This document shows, piece by piece, positions 6,264-11,676 of a stretch of DNA of 11,676 bases (positions within the stretch are counted from its first letter, which is position 1; each line of letters begins with the position of its first letter). The notes beneath the pieces were generated by a model. The model had not been told where the DNA came from, made no database searches, and was given only the letters and a program-made list of their open reading frames with translations. A program made the translations under genes and the position numbers. The stretch comes from Tannerella sp. (GTDB lineage Bacteria > Bacteroidota > Bacteroidia > Bacteroidales > Tannerellaceae): positions 1 through 11,676 of the forward strand of contig JAITAY010000092.1 of the NCBI GenBank assembly GCA_031283915.1. The letters are read 5' to 3'.

Positions 6264-7286
6264 TCAATACACTTCAATCGCATTCCCGTTCATCCGGTAC
6301 CGGAATTTGCCGTTGGCTGCCATGACGGCAAAGATTTGTTCGACCGTTTCGTTTTTGACAAAATCTCCTGCAAACCGGTACTGTTTGATACGGTCGTTGC
6401 GAATCGTTATTTTCACGTTGAAACTGCGTTCCAGGATGCCGGCTATCTGTTCGAACGTTTCGCCGTTGAAAACAAAGCGACTGTTCATCCAATCCGGTAC
6501 CTGTGCCGTCACAAAAGGAGAGATGTCTGTCTTTCCCGTCCTCTTGTGATATCCGGCCTTTTGCCCGGACTGCAGGCGGAAGGTCTCCGCATTTTTCACG
6601 TTCATATCCACGCTTCCTTCCAGCAAGCAGACGGTGACCTCATCTTCATCACTGTATGCCTGCACGTTGAAGCGCGTGCCCAGTACGGTCACGGTGACCG
6701 TGCCTGTTTTCACGACAAATGGCAGATCGGCGTTTTTCTCCACTTCCAGATACGCCTCACCCGACAGGGTACACGTGCGATTGGTTTTGCCGAAGTAGGA
6801 ATCGTACTCTATCCGGGAACCTGCGTTCAGCCAGACGACGCTACCGTCCTGCAGTTTCATCTGCGTTTTAGAGCCGTACGGAACGGAAATTTCCGAAAGC
6901 AATGTTTCTTCCACCGTAGCTAACCGGAGCGTCCCATAGCGGCCGGCAAAATAGCTCAAAAACAGGAAGGGGATCAGGATGGCGGCGACGGCAACAACAC
7001 GGCGAAGCGGTATACGGTGCACGGTCGTGCGTTGTCTTTCCGTCTGTTCGATTTCGGCTTTTACGCGCTCTTGAAACAGGCGGTAAGCTCGCTGCGTGTC
7101 GAACTGTTCGTCGCGTGCGGAAAGGCTCAGCGAATCCCAAATCTTTTTCATCTCCGCATAACGGCGCTCATTGGCTGCCGAGGCGCCGCGCCACGCTGCC
7201 AGTTGCGCCTCCGTTTCTTCGGACGCCGCGCCTGTCAGACTGTCAATGAACAGATTCAGCCCATATTCATCCGGTTGATTTTGCAT
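6264..7286 (-). CDS. FecR-family anti-sigma factor
   Basis: This 340-aa inner-membrane regulator binds the cognate ECF sigma factor in the cytoplasm and receives a signal from a TonB-dependent outer-membrane receptor through its periplasmic part. Residues 1-90 form the cytoplasmic domain; a TM helix spans about 97-113 (VVAVAAILIPFLFLSYF). The FecR domain runs from about 131 to 240, with the diagnostic SVPYGSKTQMKLQDGSVVWL (134-153), LSGEAYLEVEKNADLPFVV and VTVLGTRFNVQAY. A C-terminal DUF4974/STN-like module (about 268-340) includes FVFNGETFEQIAGILERSFN (271-290). The length is typical of Bacteroides polysaccharide or iron regulators. The gene lies 68 bases after the sigma factor gene on the same strand. 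It ends 93 bases from the convergent MlaD gene. No SusC/SusD pair follows, which is unusual. Confidence 0.95.
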   Translation of the reverse strand: MQNQPDEYGLNLFIDSLTGAASEETEAQLAAWRGASAANERRYAEMKKIWDSLSLSARDEQFDTQRAYRLFQERVKAEIEQTERQRTTVHRIPLRRVVAVAAILIPFLFLSYFAGRYGTLRLATVEETLLSEISVPYGSKTQMKLQDGSVVWLNAGSRIEYDSYFGKTNRTCTLSGEAYLEVEKNADLPFVVKTGTVTVTVLGTRFNVQAYSDEDEVTVCLLEGSVDMNVKNAETFRLQSGQKAGYHKRTGKTDISPFVTAQVPDWMNSRFVFNGETFEQIAGILERSFNVKITIRNDRIKQYRFAGDFVKNETVEQIFAVMAANGKFRYRMNGNAIEVY

Positions 7287-7354
7287 AGTTTTAATTACTG
7301 TTTTCTATAAAGACAAACGAAACGGCTTTTCGGGTAAATGAAAAAAGTTTTTTT

Positions 7355-7942
7355 TCAGGGCGACAGCAAAAAAACGAGCAGCGGGAGCAGATAATCCTTT
7401 AATTCAGCCCGTAAACGGGTCAGTGCGGATTTGATATGATATTTGACTGTATCGACGGACACACCTGTTTGTCCGGCAATTTCTTCGTATTTCATCTTTT
7501 TGAACCGGCTCAGGCAGAAAATCCGGCGGGTTTGCGGCGGCAGAGCTTCGATGCAGGCATTGATTTTAAGATCCAGTTCTTTTTCTATCAGCCCGGTCAA
7601 TGGCGTTTCCGAACAGACGTTAGCTTGTGTATATACTGCTTCAGAGTGATCGCACGATTGCGACAGGGAAATCCGGCGTTCGGTTTGTGTCAGGTAATTC
7701 AGACAACGGTTGCGGACGGCCTTAATCAGGTAGCCGCGAAGCGAGGTATGGATGACCAGCGACTGCCGGTTTTGCCAGAGAGAAAAAATCACGTCGCTGA
7801 CTATCATTTCCGCCGCAATCCGGTCGTTCACCCGTTCACATGCCACCATACAGAGCATTTTATATAAATGTTCGTAAACATACCGGTATGCTTCTTCCCG
7901 GCCTTCTTTTATGCCTGCTATCACTTCTAATTCAGATATCAT
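7355..7942 (-). CDS. ECF sigma factor paired with FecR (Bacteroides expansion type)
   Basis: This 195-aa sigma-70 family protein resembles the RpoE-like Bacteroidota 'expansion family' that partners FecR proteins. Region 2 (about 18-88) includes YRYVYEHLYKMLCMVACERV (19-38), then AAEMIVSDVIFSLWQNR and LRGYLIKAVRNRCLNYL. Region 4 (about 120-182) includes ALPPQTRRIFCLSRFKKMKY (133-152), then EEIAGQTGVSVDTVKYHIKSAL. The C-terminus (183-195, DYLLPLLVFLLSP) is hydrophobic, as in many members. The ATG at 7942 sits about 36 bases downstream of a Bacteroides -7 box. The FecR gene follows after 68 bases; the two should act as a switch for a substrate-specific outer-membrane transporter. That transporter is absent nearby, so the regulon must lie elsewhere. 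Confidence 0.95.
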   Translation of the reverse strand: MISELEVIAGIKEGREEAYRYVYEHLYKMLCMVACERVNDRIAAEMIVSDVIFSLWQNRQSLVIHTSLRGYLIKAVRNRCLNYLTQTERRISLSQSCDHSEAVYTQANVCSETPLTGLIEKELDLKINACIEALPPQTRRIFCLSRFKKMKYEEIAGQTGVSVDTVKYHIKSALTRLRAELKDYLLPLLVFLLSP

Positions 7943-7977
7943 GATATTTTTGTTTTAAAATAGGGTTTTATGTACCC

Positions 7978-8008
7978 CAAAAGTAGATTTTTAATTTTGA
8001 ATCACAAA
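7978..8008 (-). promoter_or_regulatory. Bacteroides-type promoter for the sigma/FecR operon
   Basis: On the minus strand the -7 box reads TACTTTTG (7985 to 7978), a perfect TAnnTTTG. A TTTG -33 element (8008 to 8005) lies 19 bases upstream. The initiation site would fall near 7971, giving a leader of about 30 nt. This is a housekeeping-type promoter, so basal expression need not depend on the sigma factor itself. Confidence 0.7.
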
Positions 8009-8050
8009 ATCATTCAAACGATACGCTACGAAGTCGAAGTATGGGACAGG

Positions 8051-8267
8051 AATTATACTGCCCGCGGTATAGTTTTGTGCAAAAACAGGTAGTTCGCAGC
8101 TAGTAGAATAGTAGCCGGCAGTTCTGTGATACGACGAAGCTGGCCGCTCAAACCCTCACTTTTACGCCTTTCCCTCCAACGGCCGCTTTTCTGCCAACCG
8201 CCCTCTACTAACTACTAGCTACTAACTACCCCTTTATGCACAAAATCATACCACGTAAAGTATAATA
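8051..8267. mobile_element. 217-bp imperfect inverted-repeat element (MITE-like), copy 1
   Basis: The left arm (8051-8114) and the reverse complement of the right arm (8205-8267) align along about 63 bases. Shared blocks, read on the plus strand from the left, are an outer box ttatact...cgyggtat, the heptamer ttttgtgca (8072-8080; complement at 8238-8246), ggtagtt (8088-8094) and agctagtag (8098-8106; complement ctactagct at 8212-8220). The inner 90 bases do not code. The element lies between the sigma/FecR promoter and the 3' end of gldH. A diverged relative occurs at 11401-11600. A non-autonomous transposable or large hairpin-forming repeat is the best reading; no transposase or target duplication is visible. 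Apart from this element and the promoter, nothing else is evident in 7943-8344. Confidence 0.65.
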
Positions 8268-8344
8268 AAATAGATAAGAATTACAAGACTGCTTGTCACC
8301 GATAAAATTACCGGGATTCCCTGATGTCGTCCAATCGTGCGCAG

Positions 8345-8842
8345 TCAATCCGTTACCATCTCGATGCGCAGGCCGATTTCTTCGATTCCCCTGATGAAGG
8401 AATCTCTCATGCCGTGGCGGATGCTGAAAGTATGCTGGCCTTTGTGAAGAAAGCGATAATGTGTCCGGAAGGGGATGCTCAAGTGATAGACGGAGAATCC
8501 GTGTCCCAGCCATTTCCCGTAATCGTCGGCAAGCAAACATTCCACCGTATCGCGCCGGACAGGGCCGACCGGCAGTTCTTCCGCACAAAATAGCCAGAGG
8601 TTCTGATAGGGGTAAAGGTTGTTGTTCCGTATCTCAATCGAAAGGTGGTAGGGCACACTGTTATCCGTAATTTCGCACGTGAAGTAATATTCCTTGTCCT
8701 TGCTCCATTCAAGCTCAACGAGCTGGTATTGACAGTAAAACACTCCATCTTCGCAGGAAAGACAGAAGGCTGCCGAAAACGCTGCAACTGCCAGCCGGAA
8801 AAGGGAGGATTTTGTTCCTCCGTTAATTTTTCTGTTTCGCAT
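8345..8842 (-). CDS. gldH: GldH-family gliding-motility lipoprotein
   Basis: This 165-aa protein resembles GldH, a lipoprotein required for gliding in Flavobacterium but also conserved in non-gliding Bacteroidales, where its role is unknown. A basic N-terminus and hydrophobic core (14-29) end in CLSC with the likely lipidated Cys at 30; this is an imperfect lipobox, since Leu is at -2. The mature part has the family features: EWSKDKEYYFTCEITDNSVP at 45-64, then YHLSIEIRNNNLYPYQNLWLF, and the end HGMRDSFIRGIEEIGLRIE. The start at 8842 is preferred because it gives a compact signal peptide; an in-frame ATG nine bases upstream (8851) is possible. A further extension to 9001 would only read the RicT gene out of frame. 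The start overlaps the ricT 3' end by 20 bases, so translation is probably coupled. Confidence 0.9.
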   Translation of the reverse strand: MRNRKINGGTKSSLFRLAVAAFSAAFCLSCEDGVFYCQYQLVELEWSKDKEYYFTCEITDNSVPYHLSIEIRNNNLYPYQNLWLFCAEELPVGPVRRDTVECLLADDYGKWLGHGFSVYHLSIPFRTHYRFLHKGQHTFSIRHGMRDSFIRGIEEIGLRIEMVTD

Positions 8843-10055
8843 GAGTTGCATGCTTGCTTTTCGGAGACGGAGGATGGTTCGGACGCGGACGGTGACCGGG
8901 AGCCGTTTCGCCGGGAGCTTTTTCCTGCCTGTTTTTGTCGGATGCGTGCCGGACTTTTGATTTTCCCGAGCGTTTCTTTTTCTTTTTCTCGTCCGTATCA
9001 AAGCGGCTCACACTGTCGTCCAGAATATCCTGCGTGTCCTGCTGTGCAGGTTTTTGCGGCACGGCGTCGGCTGCGACCGCCAGCGACTTCGGCTTGATAC
9101 CTTTCCGGTTCAGGGCGATCACTTCGAAAGCCCGTGCGAACGGGATCGTCACACTGTTGATCGCCATTACCCTGTCGGTCGAGTACATGATTTCTTTTTT
9201 GAGCAAATCGGTCTTGGAATGGAAATACGTATGCTCCTCCGTTTCCAGTTGGGTTTTACGCGAAGGCGCCTGTTTCTGGGCTTCGACATAGGCGTCCACT
9301 TCGTAATTGTAACAACATTTGAGTTTTGCACACTGTCCGGCCAGCTTCTGCGGATTCATCGAAATATCCTGAAAACGGGCAGCATCCGTAGCCACCGAGA
9401 CAAAACTCGTCATCCACGACGAACAGCACAATTCCCGTCCGCAAGGTCCGATTCCACCGATTCGCCCGGCTTCCTGACGCGAACCGATTTGCTTCATTTC
9501 GATGCGTATCCGGAAGGTTTCCGCCAGGACTTTGATCAACTGGCGGAAGTCTACGCGCTCATCCGCAATATAATAGAAAATGGCCTTGTTACCGTCGCCC
9601 TGATACTCGACATCACCGATCTTCATCGCCAGTCCCAGGTCGGCGGCAATCTGACGCGAACGAATCATCGTGCCGTGCTCCTTGGCCTTGGCCTCGGCAT
9701 ACTTGTCCAGATCCGCTTGCCGGGCAATGCGATAGATCCGCCTCACGTCTCCGCTGTCTCGCCGGACGCAGTTCTTGCGCATTTGCAAATGCACCAGTTT
9801 TCCGGTCAGCGAGACCGTGCCTATATCGTGCCCCGGAGCGGATTCCACCGCGACGATGTCTCCCTTTTCCAGCGGAATCTTCGAATCGTTTACGTAATAT
9901 CCTTTCCTCGTATTCTTGAACTGTACTTCTACAAAGCCCGCTGCCTGTTCCGATTCCGGAATGTCGGATAACCAGTCATAGGTATGCAGTTTACTGTTGT
10001 GTCTACAACACCCTTTCCGGCACAGGCAGGCGCCGTTGTTTTGCACGAAGTCCAT
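8823..10055 (-). CDS. ricT: PSP1-domain protein, RicT-like Fe-S complex subunit
   Basis: This 410-aa protein has the PSP1 C-terminal domain found in RicT (YaaT). In Bacillus, RicT joins RicA and RicF in an iron-sulfur complex that controls RNA processing by RNase Y; the job in Bacteroidota is unknown. Cysteine groups are C10/C12/C16/C17 (CLCRKGCC), C205/C210/C211 (GPCGRELCCSSW) and C242/C247/C248 (CAKLKCCYNY), the latter two being the conserved cluster ligands. The PSP1 region covers about 40-260 and includes FVEVQFKNTRKGYY and FRIRIEMKQIGSRQEAGRIG (181-200). From about 325 a Pro/Lys/His-rich tail follows, with KKKKKR at 357-362 and a basic end that looks disordered; it may bind RNA. The gene starts 6 bases after the serine palmitoyltransferase stop, and gldH overlaps its end. 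A RicT-gldH neighbourhood is common in Bacteroidales as I recall, whereas the SPT in front is less expected. Confidence 0.93.
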   Translation of the reverse strand: MDFVQNNGACLCRKGCCRHNSKLHTYDWLSDIPESEQAAGFVEVQFKNTRKGYYVNDSKIPLEKGDIVAVESAPGHDIGTVSLTGKLVHLQMRKNCVRRDSGDVRRIYRIARQADLDKYAEAKAKEHGTMIRSRQIAADLGLAMKIGDVEYQGDGNKAIFYYIADERVDFRQLIKVLAETFRIRIEMKQIGSRQEAGRIGGIGPCGRELCCSSWMTSFVSVATDAARFQDISMNPQKLAGQCAKLKCCYNYEVDAYVEAQKQAPSRKTQLETEEHTYFHSKTDLLKKEIMYSTDRVMAINSVTIPFARAFEVIALNRKGIKPKSLAVAADAVPQKPAQQDTQDILDDSVSRFDTDEKKKKKRSGKSKVRHASDKNRQEKAPGETAPGHRPRPNHPPSPKSKHATHAKQKN

Positions 10056-10061
10056 GACTTT

Positions 10062-11258
10062 TTAAGAAACCAGGTGATGTTTCCTGAAGAGTTTCCGGAT
10101 GGCTTCCATGGCATAGTCCAACTGTTCGCGGGTGTGAGTGGCCATGAGCGAGAAGCGGATGAGCGTGTCCTGCGGAGCGACGGCCGGCGAAACGACCGGA
10201 TTGACAAAAATACCGGCATCAAACAATTCGCGGACAATCAGGAAGGTCAGGTCATTGTCGCGGATGAACAGCGGGATAATCGGCGACAGAGCTTGTCCGA
10301 TTTCACAGCCCATCTGACGGAACCCCTCCAATGCGTAATGCGTCAGTTCCCATAGATGCTCCAGGCGTTCCGGTTCGTTGATCATGATGTCGAGCGCAGC
10401 ATCGGCCGCGGCTGTGGCTGCCGGCGTAATACTTGCGCTGAAGATGTAGGAACGCGAATGATGGCGAAGGTAGTCGATGACGACCTTGTCGGCCGCAACG
10501 AATCCCCCGATGGAGGCCAGCGATTTGCTGAACGTACCCATGATCAGGTCGATATCGTCGGTGACGCCGAAGTGGTCGCACGTACCGCGTCCCTGTTTGC
10601 CGAACACGCCAATCCCGTGCGCTTCGTCTACCATGACGCTGGCATCGTATTTCCCGGCCAGCCGGACAATTTCGGGCAGGTCGGCCACATCACCTTCCAT
10701 GCTGAATACGCCGTCGACTACGATCAGCTTGACCTTGTCCGCATTACACCGCTGAAGCTGTTTCTCCAGTCCTGCCATATCGTTGTGTTTGAATTTCAGC
10801 TTGGTGGAGAAAGACAAACGATGCCCTTCGATGATGGAGGCGTGATCCAGTTCGTCCCAGAGGATGTAATCTTCCCGTCCGGTCAGGCAGGATACAGCGC
10901 CCAGATTCACCTGGAATCCCGTGGAATAGATAATTGCATCATCTTTTCCGACAAACCCGGCCAGCCGTTTTTCCAATTTGGTATGCAAGTCCAGTGTTCC
11001 GTTGAGGTAGCGCGAACCGGCACAGCCTGTTCCGTATTTTTGTGTGGCCTTGATGGCCGCTTCCTTTACTTTGGGGTGGTTCAACAGTCCCAAATAGGCA
11101 TTCGAACCGAACATCAATACTTTCTTTCCGCTAATCATGACCTCTGTATCCTGTTCACTCTCAATTTCCCGGAAATAGGGGTATATCCCCGTGGCTTTCG
11201 CATGATTCGCCCGCTGTAAAAGATCGGACTTTGCTAATCTATTTTGTAATAGTTTCAT
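10062..11258 (-). CDS. spt: Serine palmitoyltransferase (alpha-oxoamine synthase)
   Basis: This 398-aa PLP-dependent enzyme condenses L-serine with a fatty acyl-CoA or acyl-ACP to 3-ketosphinganine, the first step of sphingolipid synthesis in Bacteroidales. The close sequence pattern to Bacteroides SPT separates it from the related 2-amino-3-ketobutyrate ligase (Kbl) and BioF. Diagnostic are YPYFREIESEQDTEVMISGK near the start, FGSNAYLGL, GTGCAGSRYLNGT and RSYIFSASITPAATAAA. In this numbering the PLP-contact residues are H139 (ELDHAS), D211 and H214 (MVDEAHG), and the Schiff-base lysine K245 (GTFSKSLASIGG). The start is placed at 11258 (MKLLQNRLAKSD), where the family's N-terminus begins; an upstream in-frame ATG at 11282 would add eight unmatched residues. 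The enzyme is cytosolic or peripheral. It heads the operon with ricT and gldH. Confidence 0.95.
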   Translation of the reverse strand: MKLLQNRLAKSDLLQRANHAKATGIYPYFREIESEQDTEVMISGKKVLMFGSNAYLGLLNHPKVKEAAIKATQKYGTGCAGSRYLNGTLDLHTKLEKRLAGFVGKDDAIIYSTGFQVNLGAVSCLTGREDYILWDELDHASIIEGHRLSFSTKLKFKHNDMAGLEKQLQRCNADKVKLIVVDGVFSMEGDVADLPEIVRLAGKYDASVMVDEAHGIGVFGKQGRGTCDHFGVTDDIDLIMGTFSKSLASIGGFVAADKVVIDYLRHHSRSYIFSASITPAATAAADAALDIMINEPERLEHLWELTHYALEGFRQMGCEIGQALSPIIPLFIRDNDLTFLIVRELFDAGIFVNPVVSPAVAPQDTLIRFSLMATHTREQLDYAMEAIRKLFRKHHLVS

Positions 11259-11288
11259 TTTGTTATCAAGATATTTATACATTTATTT

Positions 11289-11307
11289 TCAATGAAAAAT
11301 TCATTGA
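11289..11307. promoter_or_regulatory. Palindrome in the SPT leader
   Basis: Perfect 8-bp arms (tcaatgaa at 11289-11296 and ttcattga at 11300-11307) are separated by 3 bases. The site lies between the proposed -7 box and the SPT start codon. It could be an operator for a dimeric regulator or a small leader hairpin. Confidence 0.45.
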
Positions 11308-11332
11308 GCTTCCAATTCTAAAAAATCCGAAG

Positions 11333-11340
11333 CAAAAGTA
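11333..11340 (-). promoter_or_regulatory. Putative promoter -7 box for the SPT operon
   Basis: On the minus strand this reads TACTTTTG, matching TAnnTTTG perfectly, 75 bases upstream of the SPT ATG at 11258. A matching TTG -33 box at 19-21 bases is not seen; only TTTTC is near that distance. Confidence 0.5.
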
Positions 11341-11400
11341 GTAAAAAAACGAGATATATGAAAAGAATTTGTTTCGATACAATTCATAAAAATCAAATAT

Positions 11401-11600
11401 ATTACTGTATGCGGTATCATTATACGAAGAAAGGGGCAGTTAGTGGCTGGTAGTTATACCGCGCGCAGTATAGATACCCGCACCGGATATTTGACTCCAT
11501 GCTGTTGTTCAAGCAACCCGACTGCCGGCTCGCACGGGCTTCAGCCCAATTCTTCTTTATTGCCGTCAGTTTGATACTGCGCGCGGTACAGTTTTGTGCA
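11401..11600. mobile_element. Diverged, rearranged relative of the 8051-8267 element
   Basis: The stretch 11401-11455 aligns with the reverse complement of the right arm of the element at 8205-8267. It has a ttactg..gcggtat outer box and then aaggggcagttagtggctgg (11431-11450), which corresponds to aaggggtagttagtagctag in copy 1. At 11454-11472 ttataccgcgcgcagtata is nearly the reverse complement of gatactgcgcgcggtacag at 11573-11591. That second box is followed by ttttgtgca exactly as at 8072-8080. The decamer agccggcagt of copy 1 (8113-8122) also recurs inverted at 11521-11530. A short hairpin gggcttcagccc (11536-11547) lies inside. No transposase is present. The remaining 11601-11676 shows no gene; ttgcccgtc occurs twice in it. 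Confidence 0.6.
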
Positions 11601-11676
11601 TTGCCCGTCAGCATAGAAAAGGGCATCCGCCCACACGCCTTCTTGCCCGTCGGCTAAAGCTCAATGTCATCAAGTT

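Noticed and set aside
8226..8588. 120-codon minus-strand frame ending in the inverted repeat
   Set aside because: It overlaps gldH in another frame and its end is made of repeat sequence.
8843..9001. 53-residue extension of GldH
   Set aside because: This part reads the ricT 3' region out of frame, is very basic, and would place the signal peptide internally.
9054..9971. 305-codon plus-strand frame opposite ricT
   Set aside because: It is wholly antisense to a gene with conserved cysteine motifs, has no family resemblance, and is probably kept open by the codon bias of ricT.
10356..11219. 287-codon plus-strand frame opposite SPT
   Set aside because: It is antisense to a strongly conserved PLP enzyme and the translation has no domain pattern.
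10062..11258. 2-amino-3-ketobutyrate CoA ligase (kbl) or BioF identity
   Set aside because: The N-terminal YPYFREIESEQDTEVMISGK and RSYIFSAS patterns fit bacterial serine palmitoyltransferase better, although all belong to one enzyme family.
11420..11626. 68-codon minus-strand frame at the right edge
   Set aside because: It lies entirely within the repeat element, and its composition follows the repeat blocks rather than a protein pattern.

Overview
The window looks like a chromosomal segment from a Bacteroidales member (Bacteroidota). The evidence is the GldH-type lipoprotein, the bacterial serine palmitoyltransferase, FecR/ECF-sigma and DUF4252 families, the near absence of Shine-Dalgarno sequences, and several upstream boxes that match the Bacteroides -7 element TAnnTTTG. 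The protein set resembles Bacteroides, Parabacteroides and Tannerella; a Tannerellaceae-like source is my best guess, but genus cannot be fixed from this sequence alone.

Layout from left to right. (1) rnz (tRNase Z) lies on the minus strand at 241-1179. Both sides of it carry copies of a 'cacagag/ggagac' dispersed repeat. (2) A gene-free stretch at 1180-1848 holds the rnz promoter box, a large imperfect hairpin, and an 11-unit, 20-bp satellite built on a palindrome. (3) A tight plus-strand operon at 1849-3774 encodes a DUF4252 protein, an ECF sigma factor, a one-TM putative anti-sigma protein and a second DUF4252 protein. It ends in a hairpin. (4) A second plus-strand operon at 4104-6170, with a good Bacteroides-type promoter, encodes an exported N-acetylmuramoyl-L-alanine amidase with a SPOR-like tail, and an MlaD/MCE lipid-transport protein. 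(5) A convergent minus-strand pair at 7942-6264 encodes an ECF sigma factor and a FecR anti-sigma factor, with no SusC/SusD genes next to it. (6) A gene-free stretch holds a ~217-bp inverted-repeat element (8051-8267). (7) A minus-strand operon at 11258-8345 encodes serine palmitoyltransferase, a RicT/PSP1 iron-sulfur protein and the GldH lipoprotein, with a 6-bp gap and a 20-bp overlap between genes. (8) The right end (11401 to about 11600) carries a diverged, rearranged relative of the 8051-8267 element.

The common theme is the cell envelope: sphingolipid synthesis, lipid transport by an MCE protein, peptidoglycan splitting, a GldH lipoprotein and two independent ECF sigma/anti-sigma switches. 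None of the genes is clearly foreign. The most unusual material is in the gene-free DNA (the palindromic satellite and the two related inverted-repeat elements), and in the sigma/anti-sigma pair bracketed by two DUF4252 paralogues.
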